Below, in pieces: positions 1 through 8,817 of a stretch of 44,307 bases of DNA; the stretch's first letter is position 1, and each line of letters begins with the position of its first letter. Position numbers and translations under genes: made by a program. Under the pieces are notes generated by a model. That model saw only the letters and a list, made by a program, of their open reading frames with translations, ran no database searches and was not told the origin of the DNA. This DNA is from an uncultured Phascolarctobacterium sp. (GTDB lineage Bacteria > Bacillota > Negativicutes > Acidaminococcales > Acidaminococcaceae). The stretch is from NCBI GenBank assembly GCA_949299135.1, contig CASFZG010000011.1, positions 1-44,307 of the forward strand, read 5' to 3'.

Positions 1-163
1 CAATATACCTATTGAAGAACCGATTGGCTCTTAATTATTTAATTCAGAATTTTGTTTGTTTTGGCTCGTTTCCTTTCCGCTTCCGCTTTAAGGAAACTCA
101 CCCGCACATTCGCTTTTACTTGGTTCTTGTTCAGTTTTCAAGGTGCTGCCGTTTTCCGGCGAC
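1..163 (-). other. Leader of an rRNA operon that lies beyond the left edge
   Basis: On the minus strand the transcript from the promoter at 170-198 would run out of the window through this segment. It carries a short hairpin (GCCG/CGGC around 149-161) and, at about 131-146, the string CTTGAAAACTGAACAAG, which resembles the conserved leader/spacer element next to 16S and 23S genes in Firmicutes. No mature rRNA is inside the window, so the operon identity is inferred from this element and the strong promoter. Confidence 0.6.
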
Positions 164-169
164 TTGTAT

Positions 170-198
170 ATATTAGCACTTTTAAGTGACGGTGTCAA
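170..198 (-). promoter_or_regulatory. Strong minus-strand promoter, probably for an rRNA operon
   Basis: On the minus strand, TTGACA (193-198) is followed after exactly 17 bp by TAATAT (170-175). The -35 is perfect consensus. It reads leftwards out of the window into the rRNA-type leader, away from oriC. Confidence 0.7.
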
Positions 199-218
199 CA
201 CCTTTTTCTAAAAAATGT

Positions 219-845
219 TCAGTTTTTTACATCTTTCAGGTAGTGAAAGCCATAATAATGTGTCATATTAAGCATTTCGGTGTAAACTATCATTTCCGCA
301 AATTCTTCCAGCATCTGGTTCTGCGCATGCGACAGCGCCGTAAACCAGACATGTTCGCTGCCGTATTGCAGCACAAGGGCGGCAATGCCAACGGCTGCCG
401 AAATTACCGGGAAGGGTACTTCAAAGATAAATTTCCTCCAAGGCATGTATTTATAAAGGCCGTACAGCAAAATTACAATTGCCAGGCCAATCGCGGCGTT
501 GATGAAATCATGATGCGGTATGCTGCTCATGCTGACAAACTTCGGTCCAAGTTCGTCTATCCCTGTCGGGAAAAATACCCTGCCCCAGCTCAGTTCACGC
601 ATGAACATGATAAAATACAGCCAGCCCAGCGTATAGCCAAGCCCTTTAACGGAATAGTACGCGCAGTTAAAACAGAACATTGCTCCGAACAAAAGCAGCA
701 CTGCCTGCGTGTTTTCGATCAGCCCGTTTTCCCAGCCGCATTCCGGCGGTAAAATCTGCGCCAGCGGGTAACATGCCGCCAGCAATGCAATGCTTAAAAT
801 ATCCTGCGGCGCCAGTAAAAATTTAAATTTCATTTTATCAGCCAT
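219..845 (-). CDS. Uncharacterised multi-pass membrane protein
   Basis: A 208-residue protein with about five or six hydrophobic stretches (roughly 15-32, 45-65, 68-85, 112-132, 143-163) and a polar C-terminus. It resembles an uncharacterised bacterial membrane family marked by WENG(P/L)IE near residue 38, RE(L/I)SWGR near 83 and a C-terminal E-E-x-x-E-M segment; I know of no assigned function. The start is ATG at 845 with only a weak GAAAG ribosome-binding site; ATG five codons in is an alternative. It has its own promoter at 894-923 and is separated by a terminator from the operon upstream. It ends just before the rRNA promoter. Confidence 0.7.
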   Translation of the reverse strand: MADKMKFKFLLAPQDILSIALLAACYPLAQILPPECGWENGLIENTQAVLLLFGAMFCFNCAYYSVKGLGYTLGWLYFIMFMRELSWGRVFFPTGIDELGPKFVSMSSIPHHDFINAAIGLAIVILLYGLYKYMPWRKFIFEVPFPVISAAVGIAALVLQYGSEHVWFTALSHAQNQMLEEFAEMIVYTEMLNMTHYYGFHYLKDVKN

Positions 846-893
846 CTTTCATAATAATTTAAGTTATATGTGCTTTAATAAAAATTTACATTT

Positions 894-923
894 ATTATAC
901 AATGACTTTACAGTCAATTTCAA
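894..923 (-). promoter_or_regulatory. Promoter for the 219-845 membrane protein
   Basis: Minus strand: TTGAAA (918-923), 18 bp, then a perfect TATAAT (894-899), about 50 bp ahead of the start codon. Confidence 0.6.
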
Positions 924-932
924 GCAAAATAA

Positions 933-982
933 AAGCCTGTGCCGCTTGTACCGTAAATTTTACAATACAAATGCACAGGCTT
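933..982 (-). terminator. Terminator closing the symporter operon
   Basis: Ten-base perfect arms AAGCCTGTGC (933-942) and GCACAGGCTT (973-982) surround a second, inner hairpin, and a T-rich stretch follows on the minus strand. It lies 12 bp after the AGCS stop codon. Confidence 0.75.
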
Positions 983-994
983 GTTTAAATAAGG

Positions 995-2398
995 TTAGTC
1001 TTTCCAGACTTCAACGCCGTCTTTATTTTCCAGCACGGATGCTTTAAAGACAGGGTCTTTTATACCGGCTTTTTTCTGCGCCAGGTAGTCTTTTAGTGCC
1101 AGATAAGCATTAGGAGCCAGCCTGCTGATAGCGACAAGGTTGGTAATTGCCATCAGCGCCATAAACAGGTCGGCGAGGTTCCATACCAGGCTTACTTTGG
1201 CAATGGAGCCGAACATAACCATCAGCACTACAAACACGCGGAAAATATTCAGCACGGTTTTGCTTTCACCCAAAAAGGCAATGTTGATTTCACCGTAGTA
1301 ATAGTTGCCGATAATGGAGCTGAACGCAAAGAGGAAAATCATAACGGCAAGGAAGATGGAAGCCCAGCTGCCGATGTGTTCCACCAATGCGTACTGCACA
1401 AGTTCGATGCCGCTTAAACCAACGCCCATGTAATCCTTGGACAGCATTACGATAAATGCCGATGCGGTGCAGACCAGCAGCGTATCGACAAATACGCCCA
1501 GTGCCTGAATCAAACCCTGCGTTACAGGGTGGTCGGTAGTAGCAGTTGCAGCCGCGTTAGGCACGGAGCCCATGCCTGCTTCGTTGGAAAACAGGCCGCG
1601 TTTGATACCGGTCATCATGGCAAGGCCCATGCCGCCGCCAAAAGCAGCATTCAGGCTGAAGGCCGAAGTAACAATATCATAAAGAACCTGCGGCATTAAA
1701 GCAATGTTCTTAACAACTACAAACAAAGCAATCAACAGGTAAATTCCTGCCATTACCGGCACCATCCATTCGGATACCTTGGCGATACGGTTAATGCCGC
1801 CGAAAATTACCATCGCCGTCATAACGGAAACAATAATGCCGACGGTGGTCCTGTCAAAGCCGAACGCACCCTGCAAAGACAGCGTAATGGTGTTGGCCTG
1901 TACGGAGTTGAAAATAAGACCGTAAGTGCTGCAAATAAGCACTACAAACAGCACAGCCATAAAATTATTGTGCAGCGCGTTTTTAATGTAATACGCCGGG
2001 CCGCCGCGATAACCGCCTTCGGCGCGGGGCACTTTATAAATCTGCGCCAGCGTGCTTTCCACGAAACCGGTGGCACTGCCAATCAATGCCATAACCCACA
2101 TCCAGAAAATTGCGCCCGGGCCGCCGACGATAATGGCGATAGCGATACCGGCGATATTACCAACGCCTACGCGCGACGCAGTACTGATGCAAAACGCCTG
2201 GAACGGGGAAATATGGTTTTTCTCCATCGACGCACCGGCATTGCTGCACAGCAGGCGTACCATTTCCTTAATGCAGCGCAGCTGTACAAAGCCGGTTTTT
2301 AACGTAAACCAGATGCCAAGGCCTACCAGAAGAATAATCAGCACATAGGCATATAAAACATCGTTAACCGAAAGAACTAAATTATCAAGAAAATCCAT
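995..2398 (-). CDS. Alanine/glycine:cation symporter (AGCS family)
   Basis: A 467-residue integral membrane protein, full length for the AGCS (AlsT/DagA) family, which imports alanine or glycine with Na+ or H+. Family features visible are the N-terminal LKTGFVQLRC segment, GVGNIAGIAIAIIVGGPGAIFWMW near residue 78, the GGPAYYI motif and FSNEAGMGSVPNAAA in the middle, with about ten membrane spans. The start is ATG after GAGGTG. It begins 22 bp after the DUF1667 gene, with no terminator between, so it is the last gene of the oxidoreductase operon. That linkage suggests it imports the oxidoreductase substrate or a related amino acid, but which substrate is not readable from sequence. Confidence 0.9.
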   Translation of the reverse strand: MDFLDNLVLSVNDVLYAYVLIILLVGLGIWFTLKTGFVQLRCIKEMVRLLCSNAGASMEKNHISPFQAFCISTASRVGVGNIAGIAIAIIVGGPGAIFWMWVMALIGSATGFVESTLAQIYKVPRAEGGYRGGPAYYIKNALHNNFMAVLFVVLICSTYGLIFNSVQANTITLSLQGAFGFDRTTVGIIVSVMTAMVIFGGINRIAKVSEWMVPVMAGIYLLIALFVVVKNIALMPQVLYDIVTSAFSLNAAFGGGMGLAMMTGIKRGLFSNEAGMGSVPNAAATATTDHPVTQGLIQALGVFVDTLLVCTASAFIVMLSKDYMGVGLSGIELVQYALVEHIGSWASIFLAVMIFLFAFSSIIGNYYYGEINIAFLGESKTVLNIFRVFVVLMVMFGSIAKVSLVWNLADLFMALMAITNLVAISRLAPNAYLALKDYLAQKKAGIKDPVFKASVLENKDGVEVWKD

Positions 2399-2420
2399 TT
2401 CCGCACCTCTTTAGCAATGT

Positions 2421-2783
2421 TTACAGCATATCGCGGCTGGCGATGATATTTACGCCCAGCCCCAGAATATCTTCAACAATCACGTCGCCTGTTTTTACCG
2501 GCGCTTTAACGGTTACGCCGCGCAGGTAAGCAGCGCAGTCCAGCACTTTTTCCTTCGGCAGTACGGTTTCGGATACTACCGGCAACAGCGGCAGCATGCC
2601 GCCTTCAACACGCACGGTCGTGGTCAGCATTCTTTTCGGCGCCGTTACTTCATCGTGCGCGTATTTAGCGCCGCGCGGGCAGGTGTTGCCCTTAACGTCA
2701 ACAACCTTGCCGTCTTCTATGGTAACAGTCATTTCGCAGCCCATCGGGCACATAATGCAGTTCATTACACGAGTTTCAGACAT
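2421..2783 (-). CDS. DUF1667 protein, putative Fe-S accessory subunit
   Basis: A 120-residue protein with four cysteines in a CxxCPxGC...CPRG arrangement (C9, C12, C16, C35), the hallmark of DUF1667. This family is routinely found next to GlpA/GlpB-type oxidoreductases and probably carries an iron-sulfur cluster for electron transfer; that role is inferred from context and the cysteines. The start is ATG with AAGGAGG about ten bases ahead. It follows the GlpB-like gene by 5 bp and precedes the symporter by 22 bp, so it is the third gene of a four-gene operon. Confidence 0.85.
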   Translation of the reverse strand: MSETRVMNCIMCPMGCEMTVTIEDGKVVDVKGNTCPRGAKYAHDEVTAPKRMLTTTVRVEGGMLPLLPVVSETVLPKEKVLDCAAYLRGVTVKAPVKTGDVIVEDILGLGVNIIASRDML

Positions 2784-2788
2784 CAGCC

Positions 2789-4063
2789 TTACGCCTCCTT
2801 ATCCAAAAATACCGTCAGGCTGCTGCCGATAAGCTCAGTTTTGGCAGCAGGGATATCCACCGCAATCATCTCGCTCGGTTTGGCAACCGGCAGCATTCTT
2901 TGCAGGATTACGTTATCGCCGCTTTTTACCACCAGTTTCACCTTGCGCTCAGGGTTAGCCACACGCATGAACAGACGCACCTGTTCGCCTGCTTCCGGCA
3001 GGTTCAGGCACTGCGGCACGCAGGTACGCACGCCTTTTTCGGCGGTTACGGTAACAAATTTGGTGTTGCCGTCCAGCTTGCCCTGTGCTTCCAGTGCGGC
3101 AAATTTACCGGCAATCTCCGCTTCCTCGGATACAAAGTCAACCAGGTCATGCACATGCACAACATTGCCTGCGGCATAAAAACCGGGCAGGCTGGTCTGA
3201 CGGTGCTGGTCCACAACCGGGCCGTTGGTCAGCGGGTGCATTTTTAAATCCAGCCCGCGGCTGAGTTCGTTTTCAGGAATCAGGCCGACGGAAAGCAATA
3301 CGGTATCGCAGTCGATGTCAAATTCCGTACCCGGAATCGGGCGCATTTTTTCATCAACCTTGGCAACGGTAATGCCGTTAACGCGGTCTTTGCCGTGAAT
3401 TTTTACAATCGTATGGGAAAGATACAAAGGAATATTATAATCGTTCAGGCACTGTACAATGTTGCGGGTCAAGCCGTTGGAGAACGGGCAGATTTCCAGC
3501 ACTGCCTGCACCTTGCAGCCTTCAAGGCTCATGCGGCGCGCCATGATAAGGCCGATATCGCCGCTGCCCAGAATAACGATTTTGTGCCCGGGGATGTAAC
3601 CTTCCATGTTAACCATGCGCTGTGCCGCACCGGCGGTAAATACGCCTGCGGGGCGTTCGCCCGGAATACGGATAGCGCCGCGGGTACGTTCGCGGCAGCC
3701 CATTGTTAAAATAACGGTTTTGCCCTTAACTTTAATCAAACCGTGGTCGGGGCTTACGGCAACGACAGTTTTGTCTTTTTCCACGCTCAAAACCATCGTG
3801 TCGGTCAGGCACTCAATTTCCGGTTTATCTTTTACAAGTTCAATGCAGCGGTGAGCATAACCCGGTCCGGTCAGCTCCTCTTTAAAATGGTGCAGGCCGA
3901 AACCGTTGTGGATGCACTGCTGCAAAATGCCGCCCAGCTCGCGGTCGCGCTCAATTACCAAAACGCTTTTCGCGCCGTTCTGCCATGCGCTGTAAGCAGC
4001 CGAAAGCCCGGCAGGACCGCCGCCGACAATTACTATATCATAAAGGTCTTTAAGCTCTTTCAT
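2789..4063 (-). CDS. FAD/NAD(P)-dependent oxidoreductase, GlpB-like subunit
   Basis: A 424-residue flavoprotein of the pyridine-nucleotide-disulfide-oxidoreductase fold. It has an N-terminal FAD site GGGPAG (14-19), a GCRERTRGA segment, a second dinucleotide site GSGDIG in the middle, and an FYAAGN-type FAD motif later. It probably passes electrons from the neighbouring FAD subunit to NAD(P) or another carrier. Its start overlaps the stop of the GlpA-like gene (TAATG), indicating translational coupling and a complex. In databases such pairs are often called anaerobic glycerol-3-phosphate dehydrogenase, but no glycerol kinase or facilitator is nearby. The substrate is unassigned. Confidence 0.85.
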   Translation of the reverse strand: MKELKDLYDIVIVGGGPAGLSAAYSAWQNGAKSVLVIERDRELGGILQQCIHNGFGLHHFKEELTGPGYAHRCIELVKDKPEIECLTDTMVLSVEKDKTVVAVSPDHGLIKVKGKTVILTMGCRERTRGAIRIPGERPAGVFTAGAAQRMVNMEGYIPGHKIVILGSGDIGLIMARRMSLEGCKVQAVLEICPFSNGLTRNIVQCLNDYNIPLYLSHTIVKIHGKDRVNGITVAKVDEKMRPIPGTEFDIDCDTVLLSVGLIPENELSRGLDLKMHPLTNGPVVDQHRQTSLPGFYAAGNVVHVHDLVDFVSEEAEIAGKFAALEAQGKLDGNTKFVTVTAEKGVRTCVPQCLNLPEAGEQVRLFMRVANPERKVKLVVKSGDNVILQRMLPVAKPSEMIAVDIPAAKTELIGSSLTVFLDKEA

Positions 4064-5523
4064 TATTCCTGCCCGCCTTTCACGTCAGTTTTTTCATAAT
4101 ATAAATGCGAATCCTTGCGTTCCTTCAGCACGTCCGCTACGGAAATACCAAGCTCGCGCGCCAGAATCTGCGTTACGCGCGGGCCGCAGAAACCACCCTG
4201 GCAACGTCCCATACCGGCGCGGGTACGGCGTTTAACGGCGTCAACCGTCGTTGCTCCGCACGGCGCTTTAATGGCAGCCACAATTTCTCCTTCAGTAACG
4301 GTTTCGCAGCGGCAGATAACACGGCCAAACAGAGGCTCTTTCGCAATCAAATCGGCTTTTTCGCTGTCGGTAAGCCTTGTAAAGTGAACTTGTTTCGGCA
4401 AAGCAGCCTTAAAATCTGCCTTTTTATTCATCGGCAGGTATTTGGCAACAGCCTCGGCAATTTCTTCCGCAACGGCAGGCGCAGCGGTCAAGCCCGGAGA
4501 CTGCATGCCTGCGGCGTTAAACAAACCTTCAACGCAGGAAGCGCCCAGAACAAAATCACCATTGTCCGATACTGCGCGCAGACCGGCAAATTCGGTAATG
4601 GCAGCGCCCATCGGCAAGTTCGGAATCAGCTTGCAAGCCGAAGCAATAATCTGGTCCATGCCCGGCGCGGTAACGCTGGTATCTTCCTTATCGTCCATAT
4701 CGTTGGCGTTAGGCCCGATAAAGGTGTTGCCGTGCGTAGTGGTGCAAACCAGAATGCCCTTGGAATTTTTGGCAGGCGTCGGGAAAACAACGCCGTACAC
4801 CAAATCGTTGCAGGCGGTTTTATCAAACAAAATGTATTCGCCCTTGCGGGGATGGATTTTAAAGCTGTCGTCACCAGCAAGATGCGCGATTTCATCGGCA
4901 TAAACGCCGGCAGCGTTAACGACGCATTTGGTTTTAATAGCGCCGAGATTGGTTTCAACGGCGGTAATTTTGCCGTCTTCCTTAACAAAACCGGTTACGC
5001 GGCAGTTGCGGATAACTTCCGCACCGTTCTGCATGGCACACTGGGCAAAACGCAGCGCAGCCTCAAACGGCCAGCAAACACCGGCTGTCGGCGCCCACAG
5101 TGCGGCAACGGCAGTGGTAAGGTTCGGCTCTTTAGCCAGCACTTCTTCACGGCTTAAAATTGCCAGATCAGGCACGCCGTTGTTTTTACCGCGTTCCAAC
5201 AGCTCTTTTAAGGTTTCAACTTCTTCATCGTTAGTTGCAACAACCAGCGAACCGGTCCATTTAATGTCAAGGTCCAGCTCGTCCTCCAGCTGATGGTACA
5301 AACGGTTGCCCAACACATTCATAATAGCCTTGTTGCTGCCGGTCGGTGCGTCAAAACCTGCATGCAGGATAGCACTGTTAGCCTTGGTCGTGCCGCAGGC
5401 AACATCCGGCTCTTTTTCCAGCAAAACGCATTTTACATCATACTTGCTCAGCTCACGCAAAATAGCGCAGCCGACAACGCCGCCGCCAACAACGACGATA
5501 TCCGCCTCTTTGATAAAATCCAT
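4063..5523 (-). CDS. FAD oxidoreductase with C-terminal BFD-like [2Fe-2S] domain (GlpA-like)
   Basis: A 486-residue flavoprotein. The N-terminal part is a DAO-type FAD oxidoreductase (GGGVVG at 13-18, then the GTTKANSAILHAGFD segment typical of glycerol-3-phosphate dehydrogenase and amino-acid oxidase relatives). The C-terminal 85 residues are a BFD-like [2Fe-2S] domain with C404, C406, C441 and C446. This architecture fits GlpA of anaerobic glycerol-3-phosphate dehydrogenase but is shared with opine and amino-acid dehydrogenases. It is the first gene of the operon leading to an AGCS symporter, so an amino-acid substrate is a real alternative. A possible weak promoter lies about 30-60 bp upstream (TTCAAT, 17 bp, TAAAAT). 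Confidence 0.87.
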   Translation of the reverse strand: MDFIKEADIVVVGGGVVGCAILRELSKYDVKCVLLEKEPDVACGTTKANSAILHAGFDAPTGSNKAIMNVLGNRLYHQLEDELDLDIKWTGSLVVATNDEEVETLKELLERGKNNGVPDLAILSREEVLAKEPNLTTAVAALWAPTAGVCWPFEAALRFAQCAMQNGAEVIRNCRVTGFVKEDGKITAVETNLGAIKTKCVVNAAGVYADEIAHLAGDDSFKIHPRKGEYILFDKTACNDLVYGVVFPTPAKNSKGILVCTTTHGNTFIGPNANDMDDKEDTSVTAPGMDQIIASACKLIPNLPMGAAITEFAGLRAVSDNGDFVLGASCVEGLFNAAGMQSPGLTAAPAVAEEIAEAVAKYLPMNKKADFKAALPKQVHFTRLTDSEKADLIAKEPLFGRVICRCETVTEGEIVAAIKAPCGATTVDAVKRRTRAGMGRCQGGFCGPRVTQILARELGISVADVLKERKDSHLYYEKTDVKGGQE

Positions 5524-5663
5524 TTCGTCACATCCTAAACTTAATCAGTATTTAAAGTAATTTTAACACATTTGTTACAGAAATTGAATATTTTCCGCGC
5601 CAAGTTATCAGAAAAATTTAAGTAAAACCGCAACGGGATGAAACTTGTCCCGATTTTTATTAT

Positions 5664-5692
5664 TTGACAGGCCAAAACCATTATTTTAAAAT
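5664..5692 (+). promoter_or_regulatory. Promoter for the secreted 191-residue protein
   Basis: TTGACA (5664-5669), 17 bp, TAAAAT (5687-5692), 24 bp before the ATG. The surrounding 5524-5716 gap separates two divergent genes. Confidence 0.75.
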
Positions 5693-5716
5693 TAAATTAA
5701 GAAAGAAGGTGCGCCT

Positions 5717-6292
5717 ATGAAAAAAATCTTTTTAATTTTCTGCTTGACACTGTGCCTTTTTAATACCGCCTTTGCGGAAGAAGCAAAAGAAGCTGCCGAA
5801 GCCAAAGCACCCGCCGATGCGGAAGAACAGCAAACCGAAAAACAAAACGACATCAAAGTGCTGCTTGACGCCGAAGACGTAGAACAGGCTTTACTGGCAG
5901 GCATTAACGATAACTGCTATCTGGAAATTGAAGAAGGCAAATACATTGCCTATAAAATTGATGTGAAGGACAACGACACGCGCCGCGATTTGTTTAAAAA
6001 AGCACCGGCCGAGCGCGTTAACCACCTTACCACCAACAATGAAGAAATTTACAACTACCTGACCAAATTTATCCAGAGCCGCGAAAAATCCGGACGCAAA
6101 TATTACGGTTACCGCATTACCGGCGGCATTGAAGAAAACGCCACTTTGCCCGACGGCAGCACCGCGTACAAATTCTGGTTTATGAAGCTGGACGAAGATG
6201 ACGGCAGCGGCGGCTGGCGCATCCCGATCGGCATCGGTATCGGCATTGGCGGCGGCCATCATCACGGACCGTGGGTCGGCGTCGGCTGGTAA
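5717..6292 (+). CDS. Secreted protein of unknown function, acidic N-terminus, Gly/His-rich tail
   Basis: A 191-residue protein with a clear signal peptide (KK, then a hydrophobic run, likely cleaved after residue 20 at FA/EE). A low-complexity Ala/Glu/Lys segment (21-45) follows, then a mixed domain containing YYGYRITGG, then an abrupt Gly/Ile-rich tail with GGGHHHGPW and a final VGVGW. The His-rich tail could bind metal, and the Gly-rich end resembles cell-envelope proteins; both are guesses. The start ATG has AGAAGGTG upstream. It is the only plus-strand gene between the left edge and oriC, has its own consensus promoter and shares a bidirectional terminator with gyrA. I do not recognise the family. 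Confidence 0.75.
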   Translation: MKKIFLIFCLTLCLFNTAFAEEAKEAAEAKAPADAEEQQTEKQNDIKVLLDAEDVEQALLAGINDNCYLEIEEGKYIAYKIDVKDNDTRRDLFKKAPAERVNHLTTNNEEIYNYLTKFIQSREKSGRKYYGYRITGGIEENATLPDGSTAYKFWFMKLDEDDGSGGWRIPIGIGIGIGGGHHHGPWVGVGW

Positions 6293-6313
6293 AATTTAAA
6301 AACTGCAAACAAA

Positions 6314-6348
6314 AATCCGCATTGAAAACCAATGCGGATTTTTTATTT
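6314..6348. terminator. Bidirectional terminator between the secreted-protein gene and gyrA
   Basis: Perfect 10-bp arms AATCCGCATT (6314-6323) and AATGCGGATT (6331-6340). The plus side is followed by TTTTATTT and the minus side by a T-rich run, so it can end both convergent genes. Confidence 0.85.
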
Positions 6349-6353
6349 AACTT

Positions 6354-8801
6354 TTATTCTTCTTCATCTTCATGCTGTACAGCCGCCAGCGAAACAACTT
6401 TGTCGCCTTCGCTCAGGGTCATAAGCTTAACGCCCTGCGCGTTGCGCCCAAACTGGCTGATGCCTTCGCCGTCGATGCGGATGATGATGCCAGCTGCGGT
6501 AATCAGCAAAATTTCCTGATCGGGGTTGATAACCTTCATGCCTACAACGGCGCCGGTTTTTTCCGTTACCTTAATGTTGATAACGCCCTTGCCGCCACGG
6601 GTCTGCTTGCGGTATTCGCTTACAGCCGTGCGTTTGCCGAGGCCTTCTTCGGTAGCCGTCAAAACTTCTTCGTTTTCGCCGGTTACGCTGTCCATGGCAA
6701 CAACCTCATCGTCAAAGCCCAGCTGGATGCCGCGCACGCCATGTGCAGTACGTCCCATCGGGCGCACATCCTGCTCGTCAAAGCGGATGGCAAGGCCGCG
6801 GCGCGTTGCCAGTACAATCTCGCTGTTGCCGTCGGTCAGCTCAACGCCGATAAGTTCTTCGTTATCGTCCAGCGTCATGGCAATCAGCCCGGCTTTACGC
6901 GCACTGTTAAAGTCGTTCAGGTTAGTCTTTTTAACAGTGCCCTTATTGGTTGCCATAAACATAAACTGGTCTTCTTTAAATTCCTTAACCGGGATAACCG
7001 CCGTTATCTTTTCGCCCTGCTCAATCGGCAGCAGATTGATAATTGCCGTGCCTTTGGCAGTGCGGCCTGCTTCGGGTATTTCGTAACCCTTCTGGCGGTA
7101 AACCCTGCCCTTATTGGTAAAGAACAGAATATTATGGTGCGTGGTGGAAAGAAACAAATGCTCGGCGCAGTCGTCGTTCTTTTTGCCGCTGCCGCCGGTT
7201 TTGCCCATGCCGCCGCGCTTCTGGCTGCGGAAGTTATCCAGCGTCTGGCGTTTGATATAGCCCTGATGGCTGATAGTGATAACAATGTCTTCCTCAGCAA
7301 TCAGGTCTTCGATATCCATATCGGAAGTATCTACCGAAAGCTCCGTGCGGCGTGCGTCGCCGAACTTCTTCTTCATTTCCAGCAGGTCTTCCTTGATAAT
7401 GCCCAAAACCTTATGTTCGTCTGCCAAAACGCTCTCCAGCCAGTCAATCGTTTCCAAAACGTCGATATATTCATCGTCAATCTTCTTGCGTTCCAAACCG
7501 GTCAGGCGCTGCAGGCGCATATCCAGAATAGCCTGTGCCTGACGCTGGCTCAGCGCAAATTTTTCCATCAAAGCGGCTCTTGCCGTATCGGCGTTGGCGC
7601 TGTTGCGGATAGTACTGATAACCTCGTCCAGATGGTCAAGCGCAATCTTCAAGCCCTCCAAAATGTGGGCGCGCTCTTTCGCCTTGCCCAGTTCGTAACG
7701 GGTACGGCGGGTAATAACATCCTTCTGGTGGTCAAGGTAATAATTTAAAATCTGTTTTAAATTCAGCACGCGCGGATGCCCGTTAACCAGTGCCAGCATA
7801 ATAATGCCGAAGCTGGTCTGCAGCTGCGTATGCTTGTAAAGCTGGTTCAAAACAACGTCCGGCACGGCGTCGCTCTTAAGCTCGATAACAACGCGCATAC
7901 CGCGGCGGTCCGACTCGTCGCGCAAATCGGTAATACCTTCAATAACGCCGTCCTTAACTAACTGCGCAATGCTTTCAATCAGGCGTGCCTTGTTGACCTG
8001 ATACGGAATTTCGCTGACCACAATGCGGTGCTTGCCCTTCTGCATCGGTTCAATTTCGGCGCGCGCGCGGATTTTAACAATGCCGCGGCCGGTATTATAA
8101 GCGTTTTTAATGCCTTCCTTGCCAAGGATAATAGCGCCGGTCGGGAAGTCCGGCCCTTTAATGGCAGTCATCAGCTGAGGGATTTCCACATCGGGATTAT
8201 CAATCAGCATTACCAGGCCGTCCACAACCTCGCCCAGATTATGCGGCGGGATGTTGGTTGCCATACCGACGGCGATACCGGCACTGCCGTTGATTAAAAG
8301 CGCCGGTACTTTAGAAGGCAGTACGCTCGGCTCTTTTAACGATTCGTCGTAGTTCGGTACAAAATCGACGGTTTCTTTTTCAATGTCTTCCAGCATAACC
8401 TCGGCAATTTTGGTCATGCGCACTTCGGTGTAACGCATTGCTGCCGCGCTGTCACCGTCTACGCTGCCGAAGTTGCCGTGGCCGTCAACCATCAGGTAAC
8501 GGGTGGAAAAATCCTGTGCCAGACGTACAATAGCGTCGTAAACGGCAGTATCACCGTGAGGATGATATTTACCTAAAACTTCGCCGACGATACGGGCAGA
8601 TTTTTTATACGGCTTGTTGGAAGCCATGCCTGCTTCCTGCATGGCGTAAAGAATACGCCTGTGTACAGGTTTTAAACCGTCGCGCACATCGGGCAGTGCC
8701 CTTTGCACAATAACGCTCATCGCATAATCAATATACGATTTCTGCATTTCTTCTTCGATATAGACCGGTAAGACCTTGCCTGCTCCTGTCTCTAAATCCA
8801 C
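6354..8801 (-). CDS. gyrA: DNA gyrase subunit A
   Basis: An 815-residue GyrA: the N-terminal breakage-reunion domain with catalytic tyrosine Y124 in [10 protein letters not shown], the tower region, and a C-terminal six-bladed wrapping domain that opens with the GyrA-box-like QKRGGMG. With GyrB it introduces negative supercoils using ATP. The start is GTG at 8801, with GAGGTGAT upstream. In the quinolone region the sequence is HGDTAVYD: threonine (T85) sits where E. coli has S83, and the following aspartate (D89, equal to E. coli D87) is kept. It is the last gene of the gyrB-to-gyrA cluster, 16 bp after the TauE/SafE gene. Confidence 0.98.
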   Translation of the reverse strand: MDLETGAGKVLPVYIEEEMQKSYIDYAMSVIVQRALPDVRDGLKPVHRRILYAMQEAGMASNKPYKKSARIVGEVLGKYHPHGDTAVYDAIVRLAQDFSTRYLMVDGHGNFGSVDGDSAAAMRYTEVRMTKIAEVMLEDIEKETVDFVPNYDESLKEPSVLPSKVPALLINGSAGIAVGMATNIPPHNLGEVVDGLVMLIDNPDVEIPQLMTAIKGPDFPTGAIILGKEGIKNAYNTGRGIVKIRARAEIEPMQKGKHRIVVSEIPYQVNKARLIESIAQLVKDGVIEGITDLRDESDRRGMRVVIELKSDAVPDVVLNQLYKHTQLQTSFGIIMLALVNGHPRVLNLKQILNYYLDHQKDVITRRTRYELGKAKERAHILEGLKIALDHLDEVISTIRNSANADTARAALMEKFALSQRQAQAILDMRLQRLTGLERKKIDDEYIDVLETIDWLESVLADEHKVLGIIKEDLLEMKKKFGDARRTELSVDTSDMDIEDLIAEEDIVITISHQGYIKRQTLDNFRSQKRGGMGKTGGSGKKNDDCAEHLFLSTTHHNILFFTNKGRVYRQKGYEIPEAGRTAKGTAIINLLPIEQGEKITAVIPVKEFKEDQFMFMATNKGTVKKTNLNDFNSARKAGLIAMTLDDNEELIGVELTDGNSEIVLATRRGLAIRFDEQDVRPMGRTAHGVRGIQLGFDDEVVAMDSVTGENEEVLTATEEGLGKRTAVSEYRKQTRGGKGVINIKVTEKTGAVVGMKVINPDQEILLITAAGIIIRIDGEGISQFGRNAQGVKLMTLSEGDKVVSLAAVQHEDEEE

Positions 8802-8817
8802 AATATCACCTCAACCC

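Noticed and set aside
4105..5157. Long open frame (350 codons) on the plus strand opposite the GlpA-like gene
   Set aside because: Composition is that of an antisense shadow (Arg/Asn/Gly-rich, no domain), there is no RBS or promoter, and the minus-strand gene is clearly real.
5634..5658. Small CGGGA/TCCCG hairpin followed by T run, plus strand
   Set aside because: Only five pairs and no plus-strand gene upstream for it to terminate; probably incidental.
6372..7748. Long open frame (458 codons) on the plus strand opposite gyrA
   Set aside because: Shadow of gyrA caused by biased codon third positions; no ribosome-binding site or recognisable motif.
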